Assembly: GCA_002722705.1 (NCBI GenBank)
Contig: PBMP01000016.1
Coordinates: 1-64,000 of the forward strand
Reading direction: 5' to 3'
Source: Pseudobdellovibrionaceae bacterium
GTDB lineage: Bacteria > Bdellovibrionota > UBA1018 > UBA6935
Length of the DNA: 64,000 nucleotides
Each line of letters begins with the position of its first letter. Position 1 is the first letter of the stretch. Below, piece by piece: positions 1-7,859 of this stretch. Made by a program: the position numbers and the translations under genes. The notes beneath the pieces were generated by a model. It was not told the origin of the DNA. It saw only the letters and a program-made list of their open reading frames with translations, and ran no database searches.

Positions 1-488
1 CAGCACTTCACTCCTTCATCGTCTAAGGCACACGTATATTTCGCTCCAGCAGCAACTTGACGAGGATTCACAAGCTTTGAGGGAACTTTTATTTGACCAT
101 ACCTATTACTTCCCCAACACTTCACTCCTTCATCATCAATCGCACAAGTATGGTTCTCTCCTGCTGTAATTTGTTTGGTATTAAAAAGATTCAAAGGAAC
201 ATTCATTTGTCTATGTTCATTATTCCCAAAACACCACACTCCATCTTCATCCAAAATACAGGTGTGATTGGCTCCCAAAGCAACTTGTTTGATTTTTTTT
301 TCAAATTTCTTATTTAAACTCTCTCCATACGTATTTAGACCCACACAATTAATCATTGAATCTTTAACAACACAGGTTCGACGATAACCTGCATAAACTT
401 GGTGTCCTTCTTTTTTAAAAGAAGTTGTGTATGCATTTTGGGAAAACAAACTAAAAAGAATTAAGCTCTTTAAAAAAAATCGCCTCAT
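1..488 (-). CDS. RCC1-repeat secreted protein, C-terminus beyond the window
   Basis: This open frame starts at an ATG preceded by AGGGAG and runs off the window edge without a stop, leaving 162 visible codons. Residues 1-22 form a signal peptide (two Arg, then a Leu/Phe-rich core). After that come repeats of about 38 residues with the pattern A-G-x-x-[HY]-T-C-[AI]-[IL]-D-[DE]-x-G-V-x-C-[WF]-G-x-N. This is the bacterial RCC1/BNR-like form of a beta-propeller blade, with two Cys per repeat. At least two full repeats and part of a third are visible. RCC1 propellers usually bind proteins; the partner here is unknown. It is the last visible gene of a minus-strand run of exported haem and DUF1501-like proteins and may share their transcript. 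Family call is firm, role is not. Confidence 0.85.
   Translation of the reverse strand, partial: MRRFFLKSLILFSLFSQNAYTTSFKKEGHQVYAGYRRTCVVKDSMINCVGLNTYGESLNKKFEKKIKQVALGANHTCILDEDGVWCFGNNEHRQMNVPLNLFNTKQITAGENHTCAIDDEGVKCWGSNRYGQIKVPSKLVNPRQVAAGAKYTCALDDEGVKC
4..265 (-). repeat. Coding tandem repeats of the RCC1 gene (about 114-bp period)
   Basis: The block CACTTCACTCCTTCATC occurs near positions 5 and 119, with a more diverged copy near 234, about 114 bp apart. These are the DNA counterparts of the RCC1-like protein repeats. The closeness of the first two copies suggests fairly recent duplication within the gene. Confidence 0.7.
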
Positions 489-516
489 TACACACTCCCT
501 GACAGCATTTTTTTAT

Positions 517-1572
517 TTATTTTTTCACCCAATCCATAAATGAAGAAATAAAGTTCTTTTTTCCAAAAAAATCTAAAACAGGATGCCCCTCTCTTCCACC
601 AATAGGGTAGTCCATTAAAACTGAATTTCTTGGGAACCGGTGATCGATCATTTCTGAAAAATAAAAACAGGCTGCTTCCGTACTTTCTATTGAAAATCGA
701 TTATGATGACATTCTTTACATTTAAACTGATTCATTCTTTTATTTAATGTTTGAGAAAATCTTTCTTTTTGAAAACATTCTTCTGTTACTTTCTTTTTCA
801 TTCCATAAAAAGAAACTTTAATTTCATTTTTATTTGAATTTCGATCTCCTACAAAAAAAACAGGTGCACGAGATAAAATCGGCGCACCCAACATTGAAGA
901 ATTTTTCTTTTTTAAATCTTCTCTATAAAAAGAGTGAGGTATGTCAAATGAGAATGTGTGTTTTTGAGTATTGAAAAAAAGTTCAACCTTATCAACTTCA
1001 ACACTTTCATTTGAAGAAATTCTTAAATTTTGAATATGATAAGTCATCCCTTGTTCAACTTCTCCAAATTTCTGAATTTCAAACTCAAGTTGAACTTTTA
1101 GATCACCCACTTCAGCCTTTAATTCTGTTTGAAAACGAAGAGATTTTCCTGACTCCCGACCAGGAACCTCTTTCAGAATAAAAACAGATTTACTTTGATA
1201 ATCTGGGTTTTGTTCGCACTCAGATTCAAATTTTGACCATGACTCAATAAAAGGTTGAATTTGATCTACCGTCATTCCTTTTGAGTTCGGATCATAAAAA
1301 GTCCAATGCTCTTCTTCCACTTTTTCTATAAAAAGAGAATTTCTAGGGTTCTGAAGGTCTAAATAGTTTTTTGCAATGAGATACGCTTCTTTACTGTCTA
1401 TCTGAGAATGAGGGGGAGCAATCCCACCTCCCCCATGGCATTCTGCACAGTTTTTCATGAGTGCAGGATGAAATTCTGTTTTAAAGTACTGAAAACCTAC
1501 CTCACAAGAAGCATGTACTTGGCCTAAAAAACTAAAAAAAAACAAAAAATTCACCATCAACCGAAAACTCAT
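517..1572 (-). CDS. Exported di-haem c-type cytochrome-like protein
   Basis: A 351-residue protein with a signal peptide (residues 1-21, ending V-H-A-S) and two haem-binding CxxCH motifs. The first, C-A-E-C-H-G near residue 42, is followed by Gly-rich sequence; the second, C-K-E-C-H-H, lies in the last quarter. The centre is beta-rich and matches no family I know. The arrangement recalls periplasmic haem proteins that accompany DUF1501 proteins. The start codon directly follows the stop of the DUF1501-like gene, with GGGGAGG in that gene's last codons, so the two are translationally coupled. The C-terminal repeat of 'P-R-N-S-[LV]-[FL]' after each haem site suggests an internally duplicated haem module. 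Electron donor or substrate is unknown. Confidence 0.7.
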   Translation of the reverse strand: MSFRLMVNFLFFFSFLGQVHASCEVGFQYFKTEFHPALMKNCAECHGGGGIAPPHSQIDSKEAYLIAKNYLDLQNPRNSLFIEKVEEEHWTFYDPNSKGMTVDQIQPFIESWSKFESECEQNPDYQSKSVFILKEVPGRESGKSLRFQTELKAEVGDLKVQLEFEIQKFGEVEQGMTYHIQNLRISSNESVEVDKVELFFNTQKHTFSFDIPHSFYREDLKKKNSSMLGAPILSRAPVFFVGDRNSNKNEIKVSFYGMKKKVTEECFQKERFSQTLNKRMNQFKCKECHHNRFSIESTEAACFYFSEMIDHRFPRNSVLMDYPIGGREGHPVLDFFGKKNFISSFMDWVKK

Positions 1573-2949
1573 TTATCCTCCCCAACGATAAGCGATCATT
1601 TGGTCTCTTTTATCAAATAGAACTCTTCCGAGATATTTTTCGAGATCTTGCTCTCTTTTACTTGCGACCAAATAATTAGCAAGAACGGTCTTAGCCGCAA
1701 TGAATGGAGAATCTCCAACGAGACTGGAAGTGTCCACTCCTTCTCCATCGGTGTATGCACCAATCTGTCCACTATTATCTGCATAGTCAATTGATTGTGC
1801 AGGATCATAGTATCCCATCACTGTAAGTGAACGGTTCCCAGAGTCTCCTTGCCAAACTCGACTTCCTTTTTGAGAATAGATCCCTCCGTCAGTAATGATC
1901 TGGATAAATAACGGAGTTTTTAAACGTCTGGCAAGTTCAACCGCTTTTCCTACTTCTACACCAATCTCCTGGTCTTTTTGGTCACCTGTATTTTGGGTAC
2001 CATTATGGTAATCACATCCTCCAATGGAAACGACTCCCGGCCCTGTATTTCCTGCTAAAACATTATAAACAAGAGTTCCTATTCGAGCATCTCGAGAAGT
2101 AGGATCTGTGGTTTCTTCTAATTGATAAACTGCTCGACATTCAGAATTAAGCCTTCCATCCATTTGCCTAGACAAAAGAAGTTCTTTTGTCATTTCTGTA
2201 TAAGAATTTTTAACTCTTTCGAAAAAAGCTCTTCTATTTTTCAAAGAAGGATCGGCTAATTTTTCTCCAATATTTTTTGCATAATCTACGATTTGAGTTC
2301 GAACATCACGAGAGTAATTAGGATATCTCCCAAAAACTCCAGTTCCTTTCGTCAAACTATCTGCAGAACCCATAAATACGGGCTTACCTGAACTCCCTCC
2401 AGTCGCTAACGATGACCTTCCTCCTGACGTAGAATTTTCGATCCCTAGCATACTAGCGATCGCGACTGCATCTGATTGAATAGTCCCCATCACTAAAGCA
2501 AGAGCAGACAAAGGATTAGATCCCGTATCATCTCTTGAGAAGTTACAAATAGTCGAAAATTTTAATTTTTTTCTTGCAGATTCTTCGATCACACTATTGA
2601 GACCTGTTAAAATCTTACTCACGCCATCTCCTGCCATCGGAATTCCATAAGTTTCATCTAACTTCGTTTGACGTGGATTCCAGCCTAACGTTTGATAACT
2701 GGAAAGAAGATCTTGAGGTCCTCCTTTTTTCCCCACAAGGAAATTTCCAGATAAAGCAGCTCCACCTGCCAAATCAAAAACTAAAAAAGGAATTGGTTTC
2801 TGAGTTGGTGTAATAATTGATTTTCCCCAAACAAATCTTGGAGCAACTGCGTAGGTTGAAAAACCAATCAACCCATATTTTAATAAATCTCTTCGATTAA
2901 GAGCTACTTTTGAATGTGAATTAATAAAATCTTTTAATTCTTTTTTCAT
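1573..2949 (-). CDS. Tat-exported DUF1501-like protein
   Basis: 458 residues from an ATG preceded by AAGGAA. A longer frame begins 14 codons upstream but would overlap the preceding gene and has no better ribosome site. The N-terminus carries N-R-R-D-L-L-K-Y-G followed by a hydrophobic stretch, a typical twin-arginine signal, so the protein is probably exported folded. The body has Gly/Ser-rich loops and motifs such as G-G-C-D-Y-H-N-G-T-Q and I-T-D-G-G that resemble the DUF1501 (alkaline-phosphatase-superfamily-like) proteins. In planctomycetes and others, DUF1501 genes pair with cytochrome-bearing partners; here it lies between two c-haem genes, which supports the call. The reaction catalysed is not known. 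Confidence 0.6.
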   Translation of the reverse strand: MKKELKDFINSHSKVALNRRDLLKYGLIGFSTYAVAPRFVWGKSIITPTQKPIPFLVFDLAGGAALSGNFLVGKKGGPQDLLSSYQTLGWNPRQTKLDETYGIPMAGDGVSKILTGLNSVIEESARKKLKFSTICNFSRDDTGSNPLSALALVMGTIQSDAVAIASMLGIENSTSGGRSSLATGGSSGKPVFMGSADSLTKGTGVFGRYPNYSRDVRTQIVDYAKNIGEKLADPSLKNRRAFFERVKNSYTEMTKELLLSRQMDGRLNSECRAVYQLEETTDPTSRDARIGTLVYNVLAGNTGPGVVSIGGCDYHNGTQNTGDQKDQEIGVEVGKAVELARRLKTPLFIQIITDGGIYSQKGSRVWQGDSGNRSLTVMGYYDPAQSIDYADNSGQIGAYTDGEGVDTSSLVGDSPFIAAKTVLANYLVASKREQDLEKYLGRVLFDKRDQMIAYRWGG

Positions 2950-2962
2950 AAAAATATTCCTT

Positions 2963-3481
2963 TTAAAAAGTATAAAAATTTGGTGACACAAGAAAGCCTG
3001 AACAGGCTAAAATATAACCTTCCTCTATTTTTAGAGGGAGCAATGAAATACTGTGAATTTCCTCCATTGCAATTCTTGCTTCATCTTCTGAAAGAGTAGA
3101 ATCCCAAAACCAAGCAGCAAAGGAAATTCCTAACTCCTTCAATTGATCGACCTTATGATTAGAAAGAGGTTCAGAAAGATTAACCCCGTTAAAAATCATC
3201 GATCCCTTTTTTAATTCTTTTTCATAAAGCGCTTCGCAAACTTTCCAGCTCAAACGAAAAAGCTTTACTTTAAATTTTGAATTCACTTCATCAGTAGTCC
3301 CCTTTCTAGGAAAGCTACTTTTTGATTCTTCGTATTCTTTTGAAACCGAAGGATACCGAAGTAAATTTAATCCTGTAACTGCGCCTAAAGAGTGAAAAAT
3401 CTGTGAACTCGTCATCACTCGAATTTCACTTCCAAACGCGGAATTTCCCAGCAATAGTGCTAATATTATTATTTTTTTCAT
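2963..3481 (-). CDS. Small secreted protein of the haem/DUF1501 operon
   Basis: A 172-residue protein with a clear signal peptide (M-K-K-I-I-I-L-A-L-L-L-G-N-S-A-F-G). The mature part contains the phrase V-M-T-S-S-Q-I-F-H-S-L near its start and two Cys (around 92 and 159). I do not recognise a family. It lies 20 bp after the mono-haem gene and 13 bp before the DUF1501-like gene, so it is probably an accessory subunit or chaperone of the same exported complex. Its ribosome site is odd: nine consecutive G residues sit two bases before the ATG, after a run of A. Confidence that it is a gene is high; function is unknown. Confidence 0.65.
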   Translation of the reverse strand: MKKIIILALLLGNSAFGSEIRVMTSSQIFHSLGAVTGLNLLRYPSVSKEYEESKSSFPRKGTTDEVNSKFKVKLFRLSWKVCEALYEKELKKGSMIFNGVNLSEPLSNHKVDQLKELGISFAAWFWDSTLSEDEARIAMEEIHSISLLPLKIEEGYILACSGFLVSPNFYTF

Positions 3482-3482
3482 T

Positions 3483-3491
3483 CCCCCCCCC
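3483..3491 (-). promoter_or_regulatory. G9 homopolymer in the ribosome-binding region
   Basis: Nine C on the given strand (nine G on the transcript) occupy the Shine-Dalgarno position of the small secreted protein, directly after a run of eight A. Such tracts are prone to slippage and could vary translation by changing the spacing. This is the only long G run I noticed in the window. Confidence 0.5.
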
Positions 3492-3501
3492 TTTTTTTTA
3501 T

Positions 3502-4644
3502 TTAATCTTCAAAACAAAAGTCTGCAGCAGCTACGTCAACAAAAAGACTTTTAAAAGAATACTTTCTTCCTTTAAATCGAGCTGCAAATCTTTTAATTTC
3601 CTTAGACTCTGTACTCACTTTTTTCCTACATACATGTTCAACAACTCTTGAACTCATACAACGAGCAAATCCACTGGACTCAGAAATGAGTTTTCCGAGT
3701 TCTAAAACACCCTCTCCAGATTCATTACCTTTAATCCCCCACTTTTGATGCTGAGGAAGATAAAATAGATTAATCCATGAACGATCGTAAGTGACGTACC
3801 CTTGAGGAAAAACCGTTTCATTTTGATTATATTTTGAAGCAACATCATAAAGAAAACGCAAACGGCCACCCTCATAATTCAAATGTGAAAACGCACCAGC
3901 CATTGCATCCATTCCAGAATGACAAGTTACGCATTTACTTTGGAATTCATTGGGATCTCCTCCCGGAGCCCGATCAATATCTCTCCGAATTCTAAAAGTA
4001 GGAATTCCAGCTGCTCTCCAGTCGGGGATGTCTGAACAAAGAAAACCTTCAAGGAGTTTCACCACAGCGATTCGATTGGTTCCCATATTGTAGTATCGTT
4101 GCGCCCAACCCCGAGTTGTTAAAATTCCTGCAGCCTGATTCACTTCTGCCAAATTCCACTGAGGCGTTCTTTTTTTTAAAAACTTTTTAAGCGACAAATT
4201 TCTCTCTGTTAAACGCACAAAGGCTTCATTAGAAGATAAAGTAATTTGCCCTAAACGAGAGCTTGGAACAAACAGTTCGTTTCCGGTCAGCAAACTACGA
4301 GCATCTAGATTGTCTCGAATGACTCCCACCACTAAACCTAAAGCATCGTCTAAAACCAGATCGTTTTCGTTTTCTTTTCTGATCAAATGATAGGCAAACT
4401 GCAATGCTGTAGAGTCAATAAAAAGATCATCCTCAACTGCTTTTTGTGCAATTGCTTTCCAGTCTTCAGATTGAGCAAGATTGACGATGTCTTGATAATC
4501 TTTTGAAGCTCGAGACAACTTCTTTGAAGTAATCGAAGTATAAATTGCAGAAGCCCGTTTCATTTTTTGATCATGCGCAAACACAACTCCATTGGTGATA
4601 AAAAAACTCAACAAAACAAGATAAAAATATGGAAAATATTTCAT
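3502..4644 (-). CDS. Exported mono-haem c-type protein, first gene of the haem/DUF1501 operon
   Basis: Start placed at the ATG with GGGAGGG five bases upstream, giving 380 residues; the longer open frame adds 28 residues with no ribosome site. Residues 1-23 form a signal peptide ending V-F-A-H. One haem motif, C-V-T-C-H-S-G, lies about two thirds along, followed by M-D-A-M-A-G that could supply an axial Met. Near the C-terminus F-A-R-C-M-S-S-R-V-V-E-H-V-C resembles the C-terminal segment of DUF1585/DUF1588-type cytochrome proteins. As the first gene after a divergent intergenic region, it probably carries the operon promoter. Redox role is inferred from the haem motif only. Confidence 0.65.
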   Translation of the reverse strand: MKYFPYFYLVLLSFFITNGVVFAHDQKMKRASAIYTSITSKKLSRASKDYQDIVNLAQSEDWKAIAQKAVEDDLFIDSTALQFAYHLIRKENENDLVLDDALGLVVGVIRDNLDARSLLTGNELFVPSSRLGQITLSSNEAFVRLTERNLSLKKFLKKRTPQWNLAEVNQAAGILTTRGWAQRYYNMGTNRIAVVKLLEGFLCSDIPDWRAAGIPTFRIRRDIDRAPGGDPNEFQSKCVTCHSGMDAMAGAFSHLNYEGGRLRFLYDVASKYNQNETVFPQGYVTYDRSWINLFYLPQHQKWGIKGNESGEGVLELGKLISESSGFARCMSSRVVEHVCRKKVSTESKEIKRFAARFKGRKYSFKSLFVDVAAADFCFED

Positions 4645-4963
4645 AGCCCTCCCCCAAAAAAGAACACTGAAAACTAAAGTTAAAAAAAATTCTTTAATAA
4701 AAAGACCATACGTCCAGATCAAAATCAATATTCGAAAAATAATATGTTAACAAAAAGAAACAATATCTCTTCCACACGAAGAGAAGCTCGATCAGATATT
4801 TTTAATGCTCTTTTTTATTTGCTACAGGGCAACACAATGAATTTAAACTTCATTCAAAAAACGTCTTTTATAAAAAAACTGACTCATATAGTTCAGGAAA
4901 GAATAAAAAAACTCTTGCCACATTGCGTTATTAATTCTAGCTCAATCAATAGAGGAGAGAATT
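4645..4963. other. Divergent intergenic region, 319 bp
   Basis: This AT-rich stretch separates the minus-strand haem operon from the plus-strand transglutaminase operon. It holds the candidate minus-strand promoter. On the plus side only the ribosome site GAGGAG before the 4964 start is clear. An 86-codon plus-strand frame crosses it but has no ribosome site and overlaps the next gene out of frame, so I do not call it. No RNA gene seen. Confidence 0.5.
4694..4722 (-). promoter_or_regulatory. Candidate promoter of the haem/DUF1501 operon
   Basis: Read on the minus strand, TTGATC and TATTAA are separated by 17 bases, a sigma-70-like pair. This places the transcript start about 40 bases before the ATG and leaves room for its strong GGGAGGG ribosome site. 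Two mismatches in each box, so tentative. Confidence 0.35.
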
Positions 4964-5413
4964 ATGCACAAATACCTATTGGCTTGCTTAGCAATGGCTC
5001 TTAGCTTGAATAGTGAAGCTCGAGAAAAAACAAGAGAATGGACCGGTGACTGTCGAGCCTTAAAAGAAGCAACGATTGAACAGTTTCACTTTGTAATCGA
5101 CGACGCAGGAGATTTGATTGAACTTGAAGTCGTCTCATCAGAAGTTTTTGAATCTGGAGTTCGTATTAAAAAAACTTATAAAAGAGAACTTGAACTAGAA
5201 ACCATTCACGGCTTAATCACTCCTGAAAAACCAGAATTCTCTTTTGGAATGACCTATCGTGAACCAAAAACAGAGAAACTTACAGATTACTTTTTCTTTG
5301 TTCGACTTTTTGAGAACAAGGCATACGGAAAAAAAGTACTGGCACTCTCAACAACACTTACCCCTGAAAAATCCACGGACACTTATCAGTGTACCTACAA
5401 ACATTTAGACTAA
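4964..5413 (+). CDS. Small secreted protein preceding a transglutaminase
   Basis: 149 residues with a signal peptide (M-H-K-Y-L-L-A-C-L-A-M-A-L-S-L-N-S-E-A). The mature protein is about 130 residues, with charged and beta-prone segments and two Cys (W-T-G-D-C near the start, Y-Q-C-T-Y near the end) that could form one disulfide. The ATG has GAGGAG seven bases upstream. I do not recognise a family. Only 9 bp separate it from the transglutaminase gene, so the two are almost certainly co-transcribed. Possible roles such as inhibitor, chaperone or co-secreted partner are guesses from position. Confidence 0.65.
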   Translation: MHKYLLACLAMALSLNSEAREKTREWTGDCRALKEATIEQFHFVIDDAGDLIELEVVSSEVFESGVRIKKTYKRELELETIHGLITPEKPEFSFGMTYREPKTEKLTDYFFFVRLFENKAYGKKVLALSTTLTPEKSTDTYQCTYKHLD

Positions 5414-5422
5414 GGAGTTTTC

Positions 5423-6508
5423 ATGCGCATCTTTAATTTAACTCTTACCATTACTTTGATGACTTCCTTGACCGCACATACCGTTCCCTGGGGAAAAGGA
5501 AATAAACCACTGAGAGTCAACTCAAACTATTCTCTCTATTTTGATACACTCCCCCTTGATGGAACAAGGAATAAAAATGAAAGACCTTGGGCCGGATGGT
5601 TTTGGCCTCATCTAAACGGAGGAATCGCTCACCGCTATCTTCAACCGAAAACTTCAGCGTTCACATATAAACTTTATAACAAAAACGAACTGCTTCGAAT
5701 GACCCCAGAAGAAATTAGCACACTCTCCCCTGCTGAGAAGTACGACATCTACAATCAAAAATACACATCCTACCCCACTGTCATGTCTGAAAGGCGTAAA
5801 AACGCAGGCGTTCGTGCGGAATGGGAGGGAATTTGTCATGGCTGGGCTCCAGCAGCTGCAAACCATCCTGAACCTGCTCCGGTAACAGTTGTAAACCCAG
5901 ATGGAATAGAAATCCATTTTGGAGCATCCGATGTAAAAGCACTGCTTAGCTATTACTACGCTCGACCTGGATATAAAAACTCGGCTCAAATTGGATACAA
6001 GTGCACTGCTCCTGATTCGCAGCTCAATCGTTATGCAAATTGTGATCAAGATGCAAATGCAGGCGCCTTTCACGTAATGATGGCCAATGAACTTGGACGA
6101 TGGAAACGTAGTTTTATTGCCGACGTTGATAGAGGTCACGAAATGTGGAACCAACCGATCTCAGAGTTTCACTCAACAATCATTAGCGATCAACCCGTAC
6201 GTTATACCAAAAGACGCTTTGCATGGAGACTGAAAAAAGAAATTGCAAGAAGAGTTCATATTAAAACTCGAATGATTTATGCTTCTGAAGTCAAACCTCG
6301 ATTCTATCCTGTTGTTGGAACTTTTTTACAAAAAGAAGAATACAACGACTATGAGTACATTCTTGAAATCAATCCCCGTGGTGAAATCATTGGAGGAACG
6401 TGGCTGAGTGAAGATCGACCTGACTTTGCTTGGGTACGACAAAAAGCAAAATTTACTGGATATTGGTCTGCTATTGACCGTATCTACAAAAAAAGGCAGG
6501 ATCTCTAG
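5423..6508 (+). CDS. Secreted elicitor-type (GP42-like) transglutaminase
   Basis: 361 residues with a signal peptide of about 19 residues. The segment W-E-G-I-C-H-G-W-A-P-A-A places a candidate nucleophile at Cys138. D-Q-D-A-N-A-G-A-F-H follows, giving Asp208/Asp210 and His217, then E-M-W-N-Q-P-I and a C-terminal Y-x-Y-I-L-E-I-N-x-x-G-E-I-I-G-G-x-W. These are the marks of the transglutaminase elicitor family, known from Phytophthora GP42 and from Vibrio-type bacteria. Such enzymes cross-link glutamine and lysine side chains in proteins outside the cell. Extra Cys in the middle suggest disulfides. It is the second gene of a three-gene plus-strand operon. Family call is fairly sure; the target is unknown. 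Confidence 0.75.
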   Translation: MRIFNLTLTITLMTSLTAHTVPWGKGNKPLRVNSNYSLYFDTLPLDGTRNKNERPWAGWFWPHLNGGIAHRYLQPKTSAFTYKLYNKNELLRMTPEEISTLSPAEKYDIYNQKYTSYPTVMSERRKNAGVRAEWEGICHGWAPAAANHPEPAPVTVVNPDGIEIHFGASDVKALLSYYYARPGYKNSAQIGYKCTAPDSQLNRYANCDQDANAGAFHVMMANELGRWKRSFIADVDRGHEMWNQPISEFHSTIISDQPVRYTKRRFAWRLKKEIARRVHIKTRMIYASEVKPRFYPVVGTFLQKEEYNDYEYILEINPRGEIIGGTWLSEDRPDFAWVRQKAKFTGYWSAIDRIYKKRQDL

Positions 6509-6526
6509 ATAAGGGAAATTAAAATA

Positions 6527-7246
6527 ATGTCAGAAAAAAAAGCACTGATCACTGGAGCAAACCGAGGATTGGGTTTTGAAACCGCTCGCGAACTTGGAAA
6601 AAAAGGATATACGATTTTTCTCGTATGCCGAGACGGACAATCGGGAAGCGAAGCAACGGAAAAACTCAAGTCAGAAGGAATCAATGCTGAGCTCTATCTT
6701 GCCGATGTAACTCAAGTAGAGTCTGTTCGAGAATTAGAAAGAAAGATCCTGAGTCGAACCGACAGTGTTGATGTACTCATCAATAATGCGGGAGTGATTT
6801 TTGAATCAAACGATTTTACTCATCCAGAGCACTCCAGTGCTCTGAGAGTAGATCGAGCTCTATTGATGAGATCACTTGAAACGAACACTCTTGGTCCTTA
6901 CCAACTCATTCAAATGATCGTTCCTTTTATGACAAAAAAGGGTGGCCGAATTGTAAACGTTTCCAGTGGCATGGGACAACTCTCTGAAATGGGAGGAAGT
7001 TGGCCAGGATACCGTATTTCTAAAACTGCACTAAACGCTCTGACTCGAATTTTTTCTGAAGAACTTAAACCTCAAAACATTAAAGTGAATTCCGTTTGTC
7101 CAGGATGGGTCCGAACGGATATGGGTGGACCTAACGCGACCCGCTCTCTTCAAGAAGGAGCTTCTGGAATTGTTTGGGCTGCCACACTTGATGACTCCGG
7201 TCCTACCGGCGGTTTTTTTAGAGATGGTCAACCCATTGATTGGTAA
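6527..7246 (+). CDS. Short-chain dehydrogenase/reductase, carbonyl-reductase type
   Basis: 239 residues of classical SDR layout: the NADP site T-G-A-N-R-G-L-G near residue 8, N-N-A-G-V near 85, catalytic Ser in the V-S-S-G segment and Y-R-I-S-K near 163, then S-V-C-P-G-W-V-R-T-D-M-G-G. The Arg after T-G-A-N and the P-G-W-V-R-T-D-M-G-G signature point to the carbonyl reductase 1-like group, which reduces quinones and aldehydes with NADPH. No signal peptide; cytoplasmic. It follows the transglutaminase gene by 18 bp with an AAGGGA ribosome site. Substrate cannot be set from sequence. Confidence 0.85.
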   Translation: MSEKKALITGANRGLGFETARELGKKGYTIFLVCRDGQSGSEATEKLKSEGINAELYLADVTQVESVRELERKILSRTDSVDVLINNAGVIFESNDFTHPEHSSALRVDRALLMRSLETNTLGPYQLIQMIVPFMTKKGGRIVNVSSGMGQLSEMGGSWPGYRISKTALNALTRIFSEELKPQNIKVNSVCPGWVRTDMGGPNATRSLQEGASGIVWAATLDDSGPTGGFFRDGQPIDW

Positions 7247-7247
7247 T

Positions 7248-7445
7248 TCAATCTCTTGAATGACTATAGTCTGACTGACTTTTTGTACACGAGTCTACGC
7301 AGTCTCGATCTACTGTCATGTCTTCATTTTTACAAGTCTCAAAACAATCGTAATTGAATCCATGAGTTTGCTGACTTCCTGAGGAAGCACACCCTAAACT
7401 TCCTAATACGATCACTAACCCTATTAATTTTCCGGTTATCTTCAT
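7248..7445 (-). CDS. Small Cys-rich lipoprotein
   Basis: 65 residues with a lipoprotein signal: basic start, hydrophobic core and the lipobox L-G-S-L-G-C, so the mature lipoprotein begins at Cys19. The mature part has four more Cys in C-F-E-T-C and C-V-D-S-C, an evenly spaced twin CxxxC arrangement that suggests two disulfides or a helical hairpin. It ends one base before the convergent SDR gene and is the last of the minus-strand metH run. No family recognised. Confidence 0.65.
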   Translation of the reverse strand: MKITGKLIGLVIVLGSLGCASSGSQQTHGFNYDCFETCKNEDMTVDRDCVDSCTKSQSDYSHSRD

Positions 7446-7476
7446 GATTTCAGAATAGCCTGTTTCAATACAAGGC

Positions 7477-7854
7477 TCAATGACTCATAAATAAACTAAA
7501 GTCTACAAAATCCAAAATAAGCGCTAATGAATTGACGATTATCAGAGTCCATACCCATGAATATTCAACATTTCGTTTCGGAATCGAATTCTTTGCAAAA
7601 TAAAGATAGGGAATGAGAAAAATCCAACCTGAATGAGCGATACCAAGCACTCTTGAATAACCATAGTGATAAAAAAGAAGTAACATCAAAATGGACTGAA
7701 GAATAAAAACAGAAAAAACCCATCTTGCTTTTGAAGACCTCCAAAAAACCAAAGGCATAAATCCATTTAGAAAAGCTAATAAAAATATCCAATAAGGCCA
7801 AGGAAAGGCCATCTCAAAAACATGATTAAAAAAATCGATAATAATTCCTGCCAT
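7477..7854 (-). CDS. Small integral membrane protein
   Basis: 125 residues with about four hydrophobic segments (roughly 15-35, 45-62, 70-88 and 100-120), so an inner-membrane protein. The sequence is rich in Trp, Phe and Tyr. I recognise no family and no catalytic motif. It sits five bases after the TfoX-like gene, in the run metH, 129-residue protein, TfoX-like, this gene, lipoprotein. The consistent strand and tight spacing support a real gene. Confidence 0.55.
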   Translation of the reverse strand: MAGIIIDFFNHVFEMAFPWPYWIFLLAFLNGFMPLVFWRSSKARWVFSVFILQSILMLLLFYHYGYSRVLGIAHSGWIFLIPYLYFAKNSIPKRNVEYSWVWTLIIVNSLALILDFVDFSLFMSH

Positions 7855-7859
7855 AATTT

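Noticed and set aside
93-317. 74-codon plus-strand frame
   Set aside because: It is antisense to the RCC1-repeat gene, whose signal peptide, repeats and ribosome site are clear on the minus strand.
4744-5004. 86-codon plus-strand frame
   Set aside because: No ribosome site, low-complexity product, and it overlaps the well-supported 4964 gene out of frame.
5654-6154. 166-codon minus-strand frame
   Set aside because: Antisense to the transglutaminase gene, whose catalytic motifs lie in the plus-strand frame.
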